Origin: Paratinospora sagittata
Taxonomy: Eukaryota; Streptophyta; Magnoliopsida; Ranunculales; Menispermaceae
Direction of reading: 5' to 3'
Length of the DNA stretch: 64,000 bases
Assembly: GCA_035771175.1 (NCBI GenBank)
Contig: CM069607.1
Span: 5,763,501 to 5,827,500, forward strand
This document shows, one piece after another, positions 12,801-23,869 of the stretch. The notes under the pieces are model-generated. The model did no database searches. It was given only the letters and a program-made list of their open reading frames with translations, and was not told where the DNA came from. The stretch's first letter is position 1, and each line of letters starts with the position of its first letter. The position numbers were made by a program, and so were the translations under genes.

Positions 12801-15800
12801 TTGTGGAATGTTAAAAAATCACTCTTCCTAACTTGAACATCTAAAGGTCTTCGTTGTTTGTGTTCAAACCACCATAATCAGTTTTTTCTCATTTTATCTT
12901 CAATTGGGCCTACTACCATTTCTCAGTTATGTTTATTTCTAATTCTATCTTTTAAATGTTTTACCACATATCTATCTTAATATGCGCAGTTTTGTTACAC
13001 TTAGTTTGTTCATATGTTATTTCTTTATTGCCCAACATTCTGTTACATATAGCATAGTTGGCTTAATAGCTTTTTTTTAGAGGAAACAAAATGCTCTTTA
13101 TTGAGCCATAAAATTAGGCACCCAATATTACAAAGTACAAGTAGTACTCTCAACGTTTCAAGCCACAAATCAGTAGCAACCGAATCAAGGTATTTAACAC
13201 TATCTCCCCTTAAAATACAACCTCCAATACAAGCATGTAATCCACCTCCTAATCCAATCTGACATGGAGTACCCAACAACCAACTTTGAGCAGGCCACCC
13301 ACGGGGAAGCCAGCCATTTTGCACTCTCCCTAAGGTCCCACTCCTCCAATATTCAATCATGGAATAGTCTTCTATTCAGTTCCAACCACATGCTCCATAG
13401 GGTAGCAAATATGGCTAATGGAAAGACACTCTTTTCCTTCAAATTCAGTCTTGTGTACTGTGTTATAGTGAAACAATCCTCATTTGATGCTGGAGTCCGC
13501 AGCCTTCCTTCCATGAAGCCCTCCCAAAGTTGCCAAATGTCTCGCAAATGAGCATGAGAAGAATAGATGGTCCGCTGTCTCCCATTCCTGCAAACAAATA
13601 GGGCAGCAAAAGGGGGAAATACATAGCATAGGATAACGAGCCTGCATCACATCACTGGTACTAATTCTCCTATAAAATTTTCTTTTAGCTTGAATGGAAT
13701 GCATCGATTATTTTATACTCTAGAAACAATCTTCCATTTAACCCATCCTGCTTTAACTCTTTGATTCACATCCTTGCCTATTTCACCTTCTTGATCAATA
13801 ATGGTTCTCAAATACCTAAAATCTTCATTCCTTGACATCTCTTGGCTTTCATTCTTAACTATCTCTTCGTCTATATTTCTACTTCCACTACAATTACATT
13901 TAATATATTCAGTTTTAGTCTTACTAATTTTAAACCCTTTAGGTTCTAGAGCCTCTCTCCAAACCTCTAGCTTAGCATTTACTCCATATTTGGTTTCATT
14001 AGTCAACAATATATAAATATAAATTTATATTTAAAAAAGGTAAAAATTTTGAATGCCAAATTTTTATTATGGAAATGTGAGGTTTAAGTCTTATTCTACG
14101 CCGCAAGGCTTAAAGCGTACTCCTCACAACAGTTGTGTAATCCTCACTATCCATTAAGCCTTAAGATGAATTATAGTACCTTGCCCTAAGGTGTATCTTG
14201 AGGTGTATACCCTCATTCAATTTTTTTAAACCATAACCAGAATTAATGATTTATTGTTGTTGCTATGGCTTAATGCCTTAAGATCTTTTTAGTTTTTAAT
14301 TTTTTTTTTCCTTTTTATTTGGGGTTAATCTTAATTTTTTTCATGGGCTTTGTTCCCATGCATTTGATAGATAATCTTCGCTAGGACTCTTACCAGAGAG
14401 AAATAAATGGAAATGGCAACTAAGCAGTGATTCCTCTTATGTCCAAGGTACAAGGGAAAGGGTCAAAGCTTATTCAAGTTCTCAAGCTTTCGTCCGTGAT
14501 TTCAACGTCTCAGATTGAAGAACCTTTCCAAATCAAAGTTCCATGATGACCTGTGCCATATAGTTGCATTAATGCTTGGATAAGCTGTTTTAAGAGCAAA
14601 GCATTAAGATATCAGTACCTTGAGGGTGGACTTCTTTAACCAAATGTTCTCCATAATCCTATTTTCTCTACTCATCCTAAATCTAATCCCTTTGGAAATA
14701 ACTTTAGATTTAAATTCATATTAAGGTCCATTCTCTAAAGCCATTAAGGCTTGTTGGCCAGTCTAACAAAATTGTGGCATACTACTCGCCACAAACTCAA
14801 CAATTCTGCCAAAAACTTCAATATTTATATCCAATCTAGCATTACGTTGAAGGTGCCGTCAGTCACTAATTCTGGACCCCTCATCCTTCATCTTTCTTAT
14901 TGAGGCAAACCTTTGATATTGTTACCTTGTTATTTATCTATGGTTCCTTGGAGCATGAGCCTTGTCCCCTCCTTAAAATCTTCCTATGGGAACTTACTAA
15001 ATGAGTTTTTTCAGCAAATGGGATATGCTCATATAAATCGAAACAAAGAGAATGTAAAATATGTTAGGTTTGTGTTTTAATGCCTTTGGATGGCTAGCTT
15101 GTGGCATGGGGACCAATATTCCAACTAAATAAACGGCAAGGTCCCTCCCTGGAGCCTAGGGCCTTTGCAAAACGTTGCTCTTCAGAAGAGCTCTCAACCC
15201 TTAAATTGTTTCACTCTAGATGTCTAGTTTTGGAACCTAGGGACTTTGCAATAGATGAAACCTTCTTGGAAGGGTACGCTCCAAGAAGCTTTCATCTATT
15301 GCCCTGTAGGCAACTTGCTTAGGGCTTCAACTGTTAAGATAAAAGTAATTGAGCAAATGGTGTTATTTTTACAATTTAGAACTTGTAAAAACTTTATGGA
15401 TCCATTTTGAAGGATATAAAACGTCACATAAGAACTGCATTTCAAGATCTGCATCCAGTTATTTCCATAAGTCTGAATTGGTGACTGAGTTGATAGGATG
15501 GAAAGCCTTAACATGTTAATTTCACAAATTAGTATTGGCCTTTCGGCCTCTCCATCCTTTTGGATAAGAGGACCAATATATCAAAATTAGATTTTCCTAC
15601 ATATTTATGCTACTTCTATATAAACATTTAGACTATGATTGCATGTAATATACTGTCTTGGCCTCACGTATTTCAAAGTACTTTGAAACTGTAGAATCCA
15701 AAGCAGTCTCTAAAGATCTATATTTGTTGCATTTTGCCTTTCACTAGTCTCACCAATTGATATTTGCTAATTCACATGTCTAAGGTCCCGTTTAATATGT

Positions 15801-16563
15801 AAACTCATCTCATCTATGATTGAAGCAAATAAATATAGCTCAATGTTAAATCTTTGATAAATTTTTTTTTGGCATTCAACTCTTTGATAATTCAGGGGCT
15901 ATAGTTGTAAGACGATTTTTATCAACCATCCATTCTTGTATTTGACCTTTATTACCTTTCTAGTATTTTAACCAACATGCTATTATTTAGTTTATATTAA
16001 TTCATCAGGTTTTTTTCTATTTTTTTAGGTATAATGGTCTTGAAGGACTCCACACAAAAGTCACTGAATTTGTCAGGGATAAGGATTGTCTTGTTTGTGG
16101 ACCTGGAGTTCTTCTAGAGCTTGACCCTTCAATTACACTGCAAAAGGTATTCACATTGACACTTTATTCGGCATTGTTTTTTTCAGTGGCTGAAAATTGT
16201 GTAGTGCCTATATCTGTTCTCTGTGGAAAAGATCTGTCTGATGTATATGCTGCTAATCATGTTTATCTTGTCCAGTTTATTGAAATGGTTGGAGAGCACC
16301 TGAAACTGATGCTGTCAAAGGCCAGTGTTACATACCAAGGAAAGAATCTTTACATGCAGGCACCACCAATACTAGAAGAGATGACTCGATCCAACTTAAG
16401 TTTACCACTTTTTGATCTCATGGATAAAGCCCCCAAGGGTGTTGTTCATGTGACAGGAACAATCAGCAAAGATGACAAGAAAACTTCATCTCTGCGGAAA
16501 TTGCGGGTTGTGTTCAAGGGAGTTGATGCGGTTGCTGATATGGATACTGCGGTTGAAGCTTGA
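6857..16563 (+). CDS. ECR1: NEDD8/RUB-activating enzyme E1 catalytic subunit ECR1 (UBA3), 3' seven exons
   Basis: Exons: 6857-7059, 10834-11066, 11153-11215, 11293-11349, 11722-11843, 16029-16146, 16276-16563. All have GT/AG borders and the phases join without a break for 1084 bp. The product adenylates NEDD8/RUB and takes it as a thioester before passing it to the E2 enzyme; with AXR1 it drives cullin neddylation (family knowledge). Diagnostic blocks are [27 protein letters not shown], TPCFECT, then [11 protein letters not shown] with the catalytic Cys codon at 10995-10997, [30 protein letters not shown] and a second zinc pair CLVCG. The C-terminus holds the E2-binding ubiquitin-like fold and ends MDTAVEA. 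The N-terminal exon(s) with the nucleotide-binding loop are not seen and probably lie left of the window. The introns (up to 4.2 kb) are swollen by LINEs, but every visible exon is open. Confidence 0.95.
7546..8677 (-). mobile_element. 5'-truncated L1-type LINE in ECR1 intron
   Basis: On the minus strand it encodes the C-terminal part of LINE ORF2: [16 protein letters not shown], then the zf-RVT domain with CCVLC and DHLFLHC, and a final WLERNNRIF block. A frame change near 7960-8010 breaks it. A poly-T run at 7546-7557 is its poly-A tail. A 16-bp repeat with one mismatch (AGCATCTAC.GAACTT type) flanks it at 7530-7545 and 8678-8693, which fits a target-primed insertion truncated at the zf-RVT-proximal region. 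It is opposite in orientation to ECR1. Confidence 0.85.
8694..10833 (+). other. ECR1 intron, remainder
   Basis: Non-coding AT-rich sequence with poly-T tracts near 9762 and 10630. A weak 80-codon reading frame on the minus strand at 10304-10546 has no recognised domain. The acceptor AG is at 10832-10833. Confidence 0.6.
12620..14010 (-). mobile_element. RTE-type LINE remnant in ECR1 intron
   Basis: On the minus strand, 13713-14009 encodes the end of an RTE-like reverse transcriptase: [22 protein letters not shown], then [14 protein letters not shown] and [13 protein letters not shown], the usual order in plant RTE copies. Downstream on that strand (about 13060 to 12620) comes RTE-like 3' sequence. 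The two parts are separated by an inserted L1 fragment. No catalytic motif is left. Confidence 0.7.
13066..13660 (-). mobile_element. L1-type LINE 3' fragment nested in the RTE LINE
   Basis: The minus strand carries an L1-type zf-RVT remnant: [28 protein letters not shown], then a WLELNRRLF block. There are at least two frame breaks. A T-run at about 13071-13078 corresponds to its poly-A tail. RTE sequence flanks it on both sides, so the fragment entered an already resident RTE copy. The right boundary is set only to within about 10 bases, from where RTE similarity resumes. Confidence 0.7.
14011..16028 (+). other. ECR1 intron 3' part
   Basis: Mostly unique AT-rich sequence. It includes the inverted repeat at 15248-15302. 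No additional coding exon fits the ECR1 phase here; the acceptor AG at 16027-16028 follows a pyrimidine tract. Confidence 0.6.
15248..15302 (+). repeat. Near-perfect inverted repeat (hairpin), 23-bp arms
   Basis: Arms 15248-15270 and 15280-15302 are complementary at 22 of 23 positions, with a 9-base loop. It sits within the ECR1 transcription unit, in the last large intron. It could be the end of a foldback element or a hairpin in the pre-mRNA. No target duplication was identified. Confidence 0.75.
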
Positions 16564-16838
16564 TTTTCTCACTATCATTCATTCTTATTCTACTTGAGGA
16601 TAGTAAACTAATATGGGATTCCGAGGAACCAAAAGAAGGCACTCTTTTTTGTAAAGAATGTGAGTTAATCTGGCTATTTGCCATTGCTGAATTCTTTTTT
16701 TTTTTTTTTTCATTTAGAGAAGAGTCATCTGAAATCTATTCATCGGAAGATACCCATTAAAGCTGTTTAGTTATAGAGTACATCATATTACCTTGAAAGC
16801 TTTCTTTTTGAGACAGATAAAAATGAGAAAAATATGCA

Positions 16839-16844
16839 AATAAA
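16839..16844 (+). terminator. Candidate ECR1 polyadenylation signal
   Basis: An AATAAA lies about 275 bases after the ECR1 stop codon in AT-rich sequence. This is position-based inference only. Confidence 0.35.
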
Positions 16845-17357
16845 GATGTAAATGTTAATTACATAAGAACCTTCAATTCTCATTTTGCTAAGTAGCTTGA
16901 GTGTTGATGCTATTGGTATTGGATTGTTGAACTTCGTATGCAGAATAACAGGGTTGATCCATCATAAATGTTACAAAAAAATTGAAGATTTTCTGGTAAC
17001 ATGTTCAGATAATGGATTCAAAGAAAGGATGGGGAATATACTATTAATCTGTTTGTTTAAATTTACTAAACCCAATATTTACATCTATGCAAAATGTTCG
17101 GCAGGCTATTCAAAGCCCTTTGAATGGTTTCCAAAATTTTGGAAATAGCAAGAAAATATTCCCATATTATTCAATTATCATACTTCCACTGAGAAACCAT
17201 GGTACTTTTGCACCACTTTTAATTACTGAAACAAGAAGAAATTGCTGAAGCTAAAGCAATCAAAGATGCAAAAACTTAGAAGGGCCAAGATAGAAGACAA
17301 AAAGCTTCAAAAACAAGAACATGAGAGAGAGAGAGCCTCAGAGCCATCCACTATTCT

Positions 17358-17759
17358 TTAATTGATGAAGGGGTACTGCTCATATCTGATAGTGCAGTCA
17401 TAGAGCACTGATCGAGCTCCAATTCTACTAGGACAAGAACTGAACATAGTCTGTTTGGCCGCAACAAGACAGGTTTTGCAATCAGCACTTGATAAAGTTT
17501 TAGTACATGCAGCATGCCCATAAGCAAAAGCAATTGGATAAGGAGATATATTGTAGTAATCACGGCTCTTTCGCGATGGCGTCATGGCTTCCAATTCTGT
17601 GAGAACATAGGCTAGACTAGTAACAAAAGGATTGCCCTTTGAGTAGGCGCCGGTGTTGCAAAGCACCGATGTCACGTTTGTGTTAGGGGTGCCATTGACC
17701 ATGATTGAAACTGCAAGCAACCCAATAAGGATCTGAATCATCTTTGCAAGAGAACCCAT
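17358..17759 (-). CDS. Secreted Gnk2-domain (DUF26) cysteine-rich protein
   Basis: This is a single exon of 133 codons. Residues 1-23 form a signal peptide (a hydrophobic core ILIGLLAVSIM, then VNG-T). The rest is one Gnk2-homologous domain with six cysteines at 34, 85, 94, 97, 109 and 122, including the hallmark C-X8-C-X2-C at 85-97. The three residues that bind mannose in ginkbilobin-2 have counterparts here: Asn35 after the first Cys, Arg116 in GAR, and Glu127 in RYEQ. The length matches single-domain antifungal members; there is no kinase or transmembrane segment, so it is not a cysteine-rich receptor kinase. Secretion to the apoplast and antifungal activity are inferred from the family. 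It is convergent with ECR1. Confidence 0.88.
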   Translation of the reverse strand: MGSLAKMIQILIGLLAVSIMVNGTPNTNVTSVLCNTGAYSKGNPFVTSLAYVLTELEAMTPSRKSRDYYNISPYPIAFAYGHAACTKTLSSADCKTCLVAAKQTMFSSCPSRIGARSVLYDCTIRYEQYPFIN

Positions 17760-17829
17760 ATTCTCTCTTATGTCTTTCTTAGTTTCTCTGCCTTTGTTGC
17801 TGAATTCAAACTTGATTGTGCTGAAGAGT

Positions 17830-19500
17830 TAAGATGTATTATTGGGTTCCATTGGTTTCTCCATCATCCTTGAAAAGGGCATTTTGGTTGTCTTTTGCCT
17901 TTGAAAACCTTTTTTTTATGAGAGATCTTGTTTGCTCTCTTTTGGAAGTTGGTGTTTCATCAAGAAATCCTGCACTATAAAAATGCAGCATAGTGATATG
18001 GCTTTCATTAAAAAAGGGAACTTACAACTATTATTTATGATTTATCAAGAATCATTATCAAAGAAGTCAACTAACTTGTCAAGCAATCCTAACCCTTAGA
18101 TTACCATTGAACCTAAGAGCTACACTAATTTAAGTAGGTTCAATAATGGCTATTAAGCTTATAATAACACTGCCCCCTTATTGAAAGGTAATTTGGTTGA
18201 TTTCCTGTGAGAAAGCTATTGTTCACTAGATATGCATTCATATGTAATTGATCAATTGTACATCTATATTTCAAAATACTAGAATAAAACTTGTGTTTAA
18301 AGGAGGCACCTTTCTTTGAAAAATACTATACATGTTGGATTCATGAATAGAGATATGCCTATTTGAATTGGACCTTGACTGATAAATGGAAAGAAAACAT
18401 TTATAAGATACTTGAACCCAAAATCTCTACAATGTTAAGCTTTAATACCATGTAAGATCACCCACTGTACCAAAAATATATAGCTTATAACTTTTAAACT
18501 TGGCCTCTGCCCTCTTTCACGTGGGGATTATGTGTCCACCTTGTCTCTATGAACCCTCTTTGCCTGCATGTTCTCTAGAATGGTTAATGATATTGTTGGC
18601 AGGATGTACCCCAAAATTAAAGAATTATTGTAATCTTCTGACAAAAAAATAGAGGATAAAAATTGAGTACTACATACGTAAGTATGTATGCACGTACATA
18701 CATACATACGTACATAGATTTCAATGTGGCAGGCATTGACAGAATTGATGCCCACACCGTGCTTGGTGGTGCTTAATTATTTCAGAAGTGGTTAGGCCAT
18801 TAAGAGGTTGGTCCATCTTTGCTTCCTGATATTTCTGAAACAGTGCCTGGCGTGGTCATATTCCATCCATCACATCACTATGAGGCTAATCTTCTTCCCT
18901 AATCTCATCCACTTTTCTCTTTTCATGCTCTATAGTTTTAGTGCGAGATGACGTCAGTATTTATGGTGCTTCAAACCTCTTTAACACTGAACTATGTGAT
19001 CCAAATCATAGAAAGAAGATGCAAAAAGATGATACCATTCTAGGTGACATGAGCACCAAATTAAGTGAGTTTCTGAAGTTGGCATGAATCCAGTTTAACT
19101 AGTCATGTTATAGTTAAGAATTCCACTGAGGAACAAAAGTTCATGTGGTTGATACCTTTTTGCAGGTTCATTTGAATGAAGGTTGATAGTGATCTGATTG
19201 GTAGCTTTCACTTGCACAAGGGTCATTCCAACATATCTTTGTTTTGTTATATGTATTTAGACTTGAGACTTGGTTAAGTTTTACTTGTATTTTTACTAAA
19301 ATTTTACTAAAACTACATTATCTGTACTAAGAACAGATATTGAGAAGGAAATTCAAAGAAGTGATGTTCTACCTCAAATTCTTAACTACCTTTCACAGTT
19401 CTATGTAATGACTTGGTGTCTCAACACAAAGATGAAGGGGTTTCACCTTTTGAGTCGAAGTTTTAAAATTTAGAAATGAGTTGCCTGCAGCTTTCTCCAT
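17830..19500. other. Intergenic region, no gene recognised
   Basis: The part next to 17760 should hold the 5' UTR and promoter of the minus-strand Gnk2 gene. A short tandem tract of TACG/TACA-type units lies at about 18670-18715. No exon of a known family was seen. An upstream exon of the NPH3 relic may once have been at its right-hand edge. Confidence 0.4.
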
Positions 19501-19535
19501 GATTATTAACCTTCTTTTGGATTTCCTCTGTTCAG

Positions 19536-20660
19536 CTTCCAGTGGTATCAAGAAGTGGGTATTGGAATAGATTAGTGTTCTGGAGAAGAAACAATGGAGG
19601 GACTAATTCTTCTCCCCTTAATATCCACGTTAATAACCTTTCGGGTGGCACCGAACTATTTGAGTTTGTAGTATAATTCTGCCATGAACTGGTGATCAAT
19701 CTAACAGCAACTAATGTTGTACCGCTGTATTGTGCTGCGCATTTTCTAGAAATGAGCGAGGACATGGAACAACGAAACCTCATTGCACGCCGAAACAGAA
19801 GCTTTCCTAAGCTATGCCATATTTTCGTCGTGGAAAGACTTATAAAACCAATTGCTTGGAAGGTTTCCTTAGAGCCCCAAGAAGTTAACGTGTGTGACGA
19901 GGATGATCTGTGCTTGCCTGTTCTTCTTAAATCTAGGAACAAGAAGGAAGGTGATTCTAGTAGAACAGTAGAAGAAAGTTGGTGGCTTGAAGATGATCAG
20001 TACTTATAATCAATCATTTCGTCGAGGCGATTAATGCAATTAAGAAGAAATGAATCAAACCAAGATTAATAGGAAATTGCATTGCATATGGGGCTTTGAG
20101 GTGATTTGGAGCTAAATGCAATAAAAAAGAGGTGCAAGCTATACTTGAAAGTCTGATTAGATTGCTTCAAACAGAAACTAGCTCAGTTTCTTGCAATTTC
20201 CTACTTCCATCTTCTCCATTAAGGATTGGTGCTGAATATTCACCCAACTTAACAACAGAGTTGGAAGGCAGATTAGCTGTGATGTTGGATAGTAGTTCTA
20301 CAGGATATCTTATTGTGAAGAATTTCGGGCAAGATGATTCAGTTTACAATGCCAACTGATCAAGATCACCAGGTTGCCCCCGGTTATTACAGTTCAATTC
20401 CTCATTTTGGAACAAGTAAATGTGACAAGTTCAATACTAGCCAACGGATTGAAATACCGAAGATTGAATTCTCAGGCAATTGTTAGATTCAGAAGAAGAC
20501 ATGGTATATAAAGAGATGCATCAAATCTGACAAAGAGTTATAATTGATGAAGGAAGAAGTTGAGACGATAAAGGGCAACTCTATGATTTACAAATATGTG
20601 GACTAGAGCTCCAAAAGTAAGTTAAGCAACATTTCAACTGAAAGCCAAACGCTGGAGTTC
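19536..20660 (+). pseudogene. BTB/NPH3-family protein pseudogene
   Basis: Conceptual translation in shifting frames follows an NPH3/RPT2-family protein. From the left come a BTB end (LPVVSRSGYWNRLV), the linker NNLSGGTELFEFVV, then FCHELVINLTATNVVPLYCAAHFLEM, NLI and TEAFLSYAIFSSWKD in a second frame. Next are an IAWKVS block, a DDL linker, ESWWLEDDQYL with the start of the NPH3 domain, and CNFLLPSSPLRIGAEYSP further on. Breaks include a TAA near 19674, a frame slip near 19790 and several stops after 20006. A good splice acceptor (CTGTTCAG) precedes 19536. Family members are adaptors for CUL3 ligases, for example in phototropism; this copy cannot make that protein. Confidence 0.8.
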
Positions 20661-23300
20661 TAGGCCTTGAATTTGCATGGTCTAGCATTGAAGATGTCCT
20701 AAAACAGTTCAACTAAGGGGAAGAGTGCCTAATGTGCCTTCATTCAAAAGATGGAGTAGAAGCTCCAAATACTAATACCGGAGGGATATTAACACTCCTC
20801 CTCATGCACAACCCCATCCTATATGTGGGGAGACAAAAGAGAGAATAGAAGCTACAAATACCAATACTGCAAGCTCTGATACTTGTTGGAAACCACTGAA
20901 TCCGAAAGCTATAGCTACCTGAACAAATAAAATTACTATACTACCTCTAATAATACATAATTACTCTAATACCTTACATGGTGCTAGCATGCCAGAGAGA
21001 GAATGGAGCATTATCGCATACCATCTTCCATTCATTTTCTTGGGTTTGAACTATGAAGTGAGCTTGGGGAACAAGGAACTCAAAGAACTTATTGCCCATT
21101 ACACCATTATTATACATTCTGTACTTTAGGCTGGCAAAAATATGTTTGATGTTATATTTATTACATAAATATATTAAAACTTATTAAAGATTCCAAGTAC
21201 TTTTTTGCTTAAAGTTGGGACCATGTAAGATTCATACACTCAGACAGAATCCAATGTAGACCCAATTTGAAAAGAACATAATTTAATGAAAATAGGTAAA
21301 GTTTAAATCTAGAATAAAATTCTTAGTCCATGATCCAGTCCAACTTAGCACCAGTTGTGCTACAACTAATAAAGCAGATACATGTTTGATCTTTGGCATT
21401 TTTTTTTTTCTTGGAATGTGAGTCATAAGCATTTTTTTTTCTTGGAATGTGAGTCATAAACAATCTTTTTTGGTCACAACTTATAATGAAAGAGTTTAGA
21501 GGAAGCTTTTGATATCAATATTATGATCCTGTGAAGATGTTAACTTTGCTAACTTTCCCTGTAACTACCATGTCTTTGATACAAGGCACTTTTCAAGTAA
21601 CTGCTCTGTTTTTCAAAGCCACTGAAAGCAATGGCTTGAACATAACTTACTTCAGAAAGCAAAAGTCTTAAGAGTTCAAATTAAAGTTTTTTTAATAGGA
21701 TTGGAAGGTAAAAATCAATGTATTTCTATTTTCAAATTAAAAATAGGAATGAGGCTTAATAAGAAAATAAAAAATTAGGGTTAAATATTTAAATTAGATA
21801 AACATTAGTTTTTTTTTTTTTTTTGAGGTCAACAAGTATTAATTTCTCTGGGGCACGACTACAAATACTTTACGATGTCATTTCAAAATCATTCTACATG
21901 GGTGAGACTCAAGTTGTGTTTGAGTGTGGGTTTAATACCCAGAACCACTCGCCCAACCTAATATTTTTTTAGTTACATATTAATCAATTAGGGTAAACCC
22001 AAAATAGTAGATCTGGGATTTAGTTAAATATTTAAATTATTATATTATTTTTCAAACAATTAAAGGATTAATTTTAGAGATAATATCAAAATTATGAATA
22101 AAATGAACACATCCTTTGAGAAAAAAGCAACAGGTGACCATCATCTAAAATTCTAAATGATTAAATAGTAGAGTGCTATTTTAGGCAATCTCTCTCTCTC
22201 TGAGAGAACAGAGGTGTGCCACTTGCTACTTCCCTCCAGCAAATCAGGAAGGAAAGCAGTTAATTAATTTTGTAAAGTGATGTACAGTACTGTAGAGTTC
22301 TGTTTTGCGGCCGTTAAATTTTGCAGCTTCCTTGCTTCATGATACATGGAGATGGGTGTGGTGGATCTCATGCCAGCAAGCAAACAGTGTGGACCATATG
22401 CCTCGAATAATTCACTGCTTTCTTTACTAAAAATAAAAAATAAAATTTTTTAAAGCAGAGTACATTACAAGTTGATGACGTGTGATTCTAAAAGAACAAA
22501 ACAAAAGCGTAATGTTGATAATAATGTGGTGTTATGGCATCCAAATTAATTATCAGCCTTTTACCTCCACACCTTAAAACTTATATTTGTGTTGTATACA
22601 TATGAATCAAATTAATTGTTTCTATACATAGTTACCCTCTGATATTGATGCCTTTTGATGTAAAACTTATACTTGAGCCCAAAGTAATTAAGTTAAAGAC
22701 AATATTAGTACTAGATGAAATCTAGACCCGCCAAATAGTCTAAAATGAGAAATCATCAATTTGGTGTGAATTAAGATCAAATATAAATATATATGTTTTG
22801 CATCAACATTAAGATTCATCCTTAATGTTCCATGTGTGTTCATAGTGGATATATATTTTTTTAAAAAGAGAGAGATCTAGCACTAGCATTCACAACCATG
22901 TGTGCAAGGGATGTGAAGGGAGGGAAGTCTATCTTGAATTAGATATCTTGCAGCAATCCCTCATCTCTTACTCCCAATAGGATAAATATCATAATGCACT
23001 TCATGACTTTTGTGTGGTGGGACTTAGACAGATTGTCCAACTGCCATTTATGACCCACCAAGCCCACAACCCCCTAACCCAAACCCCATCCCTTAGCTTC
23101 TCCTATTAATTCCCTTTCATATCCATTCACCAAGGAAAAAAAAAGAAAGAAGAAAGAAGCAGTATACTTATTAGTACTTAGAACTTGTGCTTCCTACTTC
23201 CCTTCTTTTCTCTTCACTTTCCTTTGCTTAGCGTGACCTAATCAAGTCATTTTAACATACCCTTCAATCTCCTAAGCAAGTTTTAGTGACCAAGATTTCC
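20661..23300. other. Intergenic region with old repeat debris
   Basis: Between about 20770 and 21000 there is sequence resembling a common dispersed plant repeat (a CCTCCTCATGCACAACCCC-type stretch and a GATACTTGTTGGAAACC-type stretch), with no ORF. Two near-identical 29-bp stretches (CTTGGAATGTGAGTCATAA type) occur around 21400-21470. The last 200 bases are probably the promoter and 5' UTR of the next gene. Confidence 0.4.
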
Positions 23301-23846
23301 ATGGAAGTTGAAGACGACGTGTTTTTTGCCGATTTAAGTAAGCAAATCGCGCGTCTAATCATGGACGACGATGAGGACCCTGTTGTGCACTGCCCATCAG
23401 TTTCTCTTCAGGTAAATATATATATATATATTCTCATATTGTTATGTTTCAGTGCTTTCTCAGTAGTCATTAAGTGATCCATAAGCCTATAAGACCCATG
23501 ACGTCTTCAAAATGAGTTTTTTGAGGTCTTAAAGAGCTGTTTTCATTACTTATATGGTTTTGTTTTGCTTATAACTATGTTTATGAAACTTCAGGCTTTA
23601 TCCAGAACACACCATCCCACGGCATCATCTCCTTGGTCTAATTACCAGCAATTCTACACAAGAGAAAGCAAGGGAACCGGAGTTTTCATTCCCCGTTCAT
23701 CTTTACCGAGAAGGAAGAACAAGCAAGGAAAATGCACTTCCTTGGGCGCCAAATCCTACCGACAACCCGATATATCGAGAGGCGTTTCTAACATAACTGA
23801 CAGTAATGATCCATCCTGTAAATACTACAATTCCAACCAGTTCTGA
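23301..23846 (+). CDS. Small plant protein of unknown function with KGTGVFIPRS motif
   Basis: There are two exons, 23301-23411 and 23595-23846, joined in phase 0 (donor GGTAAATA, acceptor CTTCAG), giving 120 residues. I do not recognise a named gene. The N-terminus is acidic, with FFADLSKQIARLIMDDDED, followed by HCPSVSLQ. The C-terminal exon has a Ser/Thr-rich linker, then KGTGVFIPRSSLPRRKNKQGK, a basic patch like those of short nuclear plant proteins. There is no signal peptide or membrane segment. The two blocks and the clean intron argue for a real gene. The start was chosen at the ATG that heads the MEVEDD stretch, the first ATG in that exon frame. Confidence 0.75.
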
Positions 23847-23869
23847 ATAGGCTTTTTTTTTTTTCAGGT

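Noticed and set aside
13801..14016. Plus-strand reading frame of 71 codons
   Set aside because: Antisense shadow of the RTE reverse transcriptase end at 13713-14009.
19532..19942. A 136-codon minus-strand reading frame
   Set aside because: It is the antisense of the NPH3 pseudogene; only the plus strand has recognisable protein blocks.
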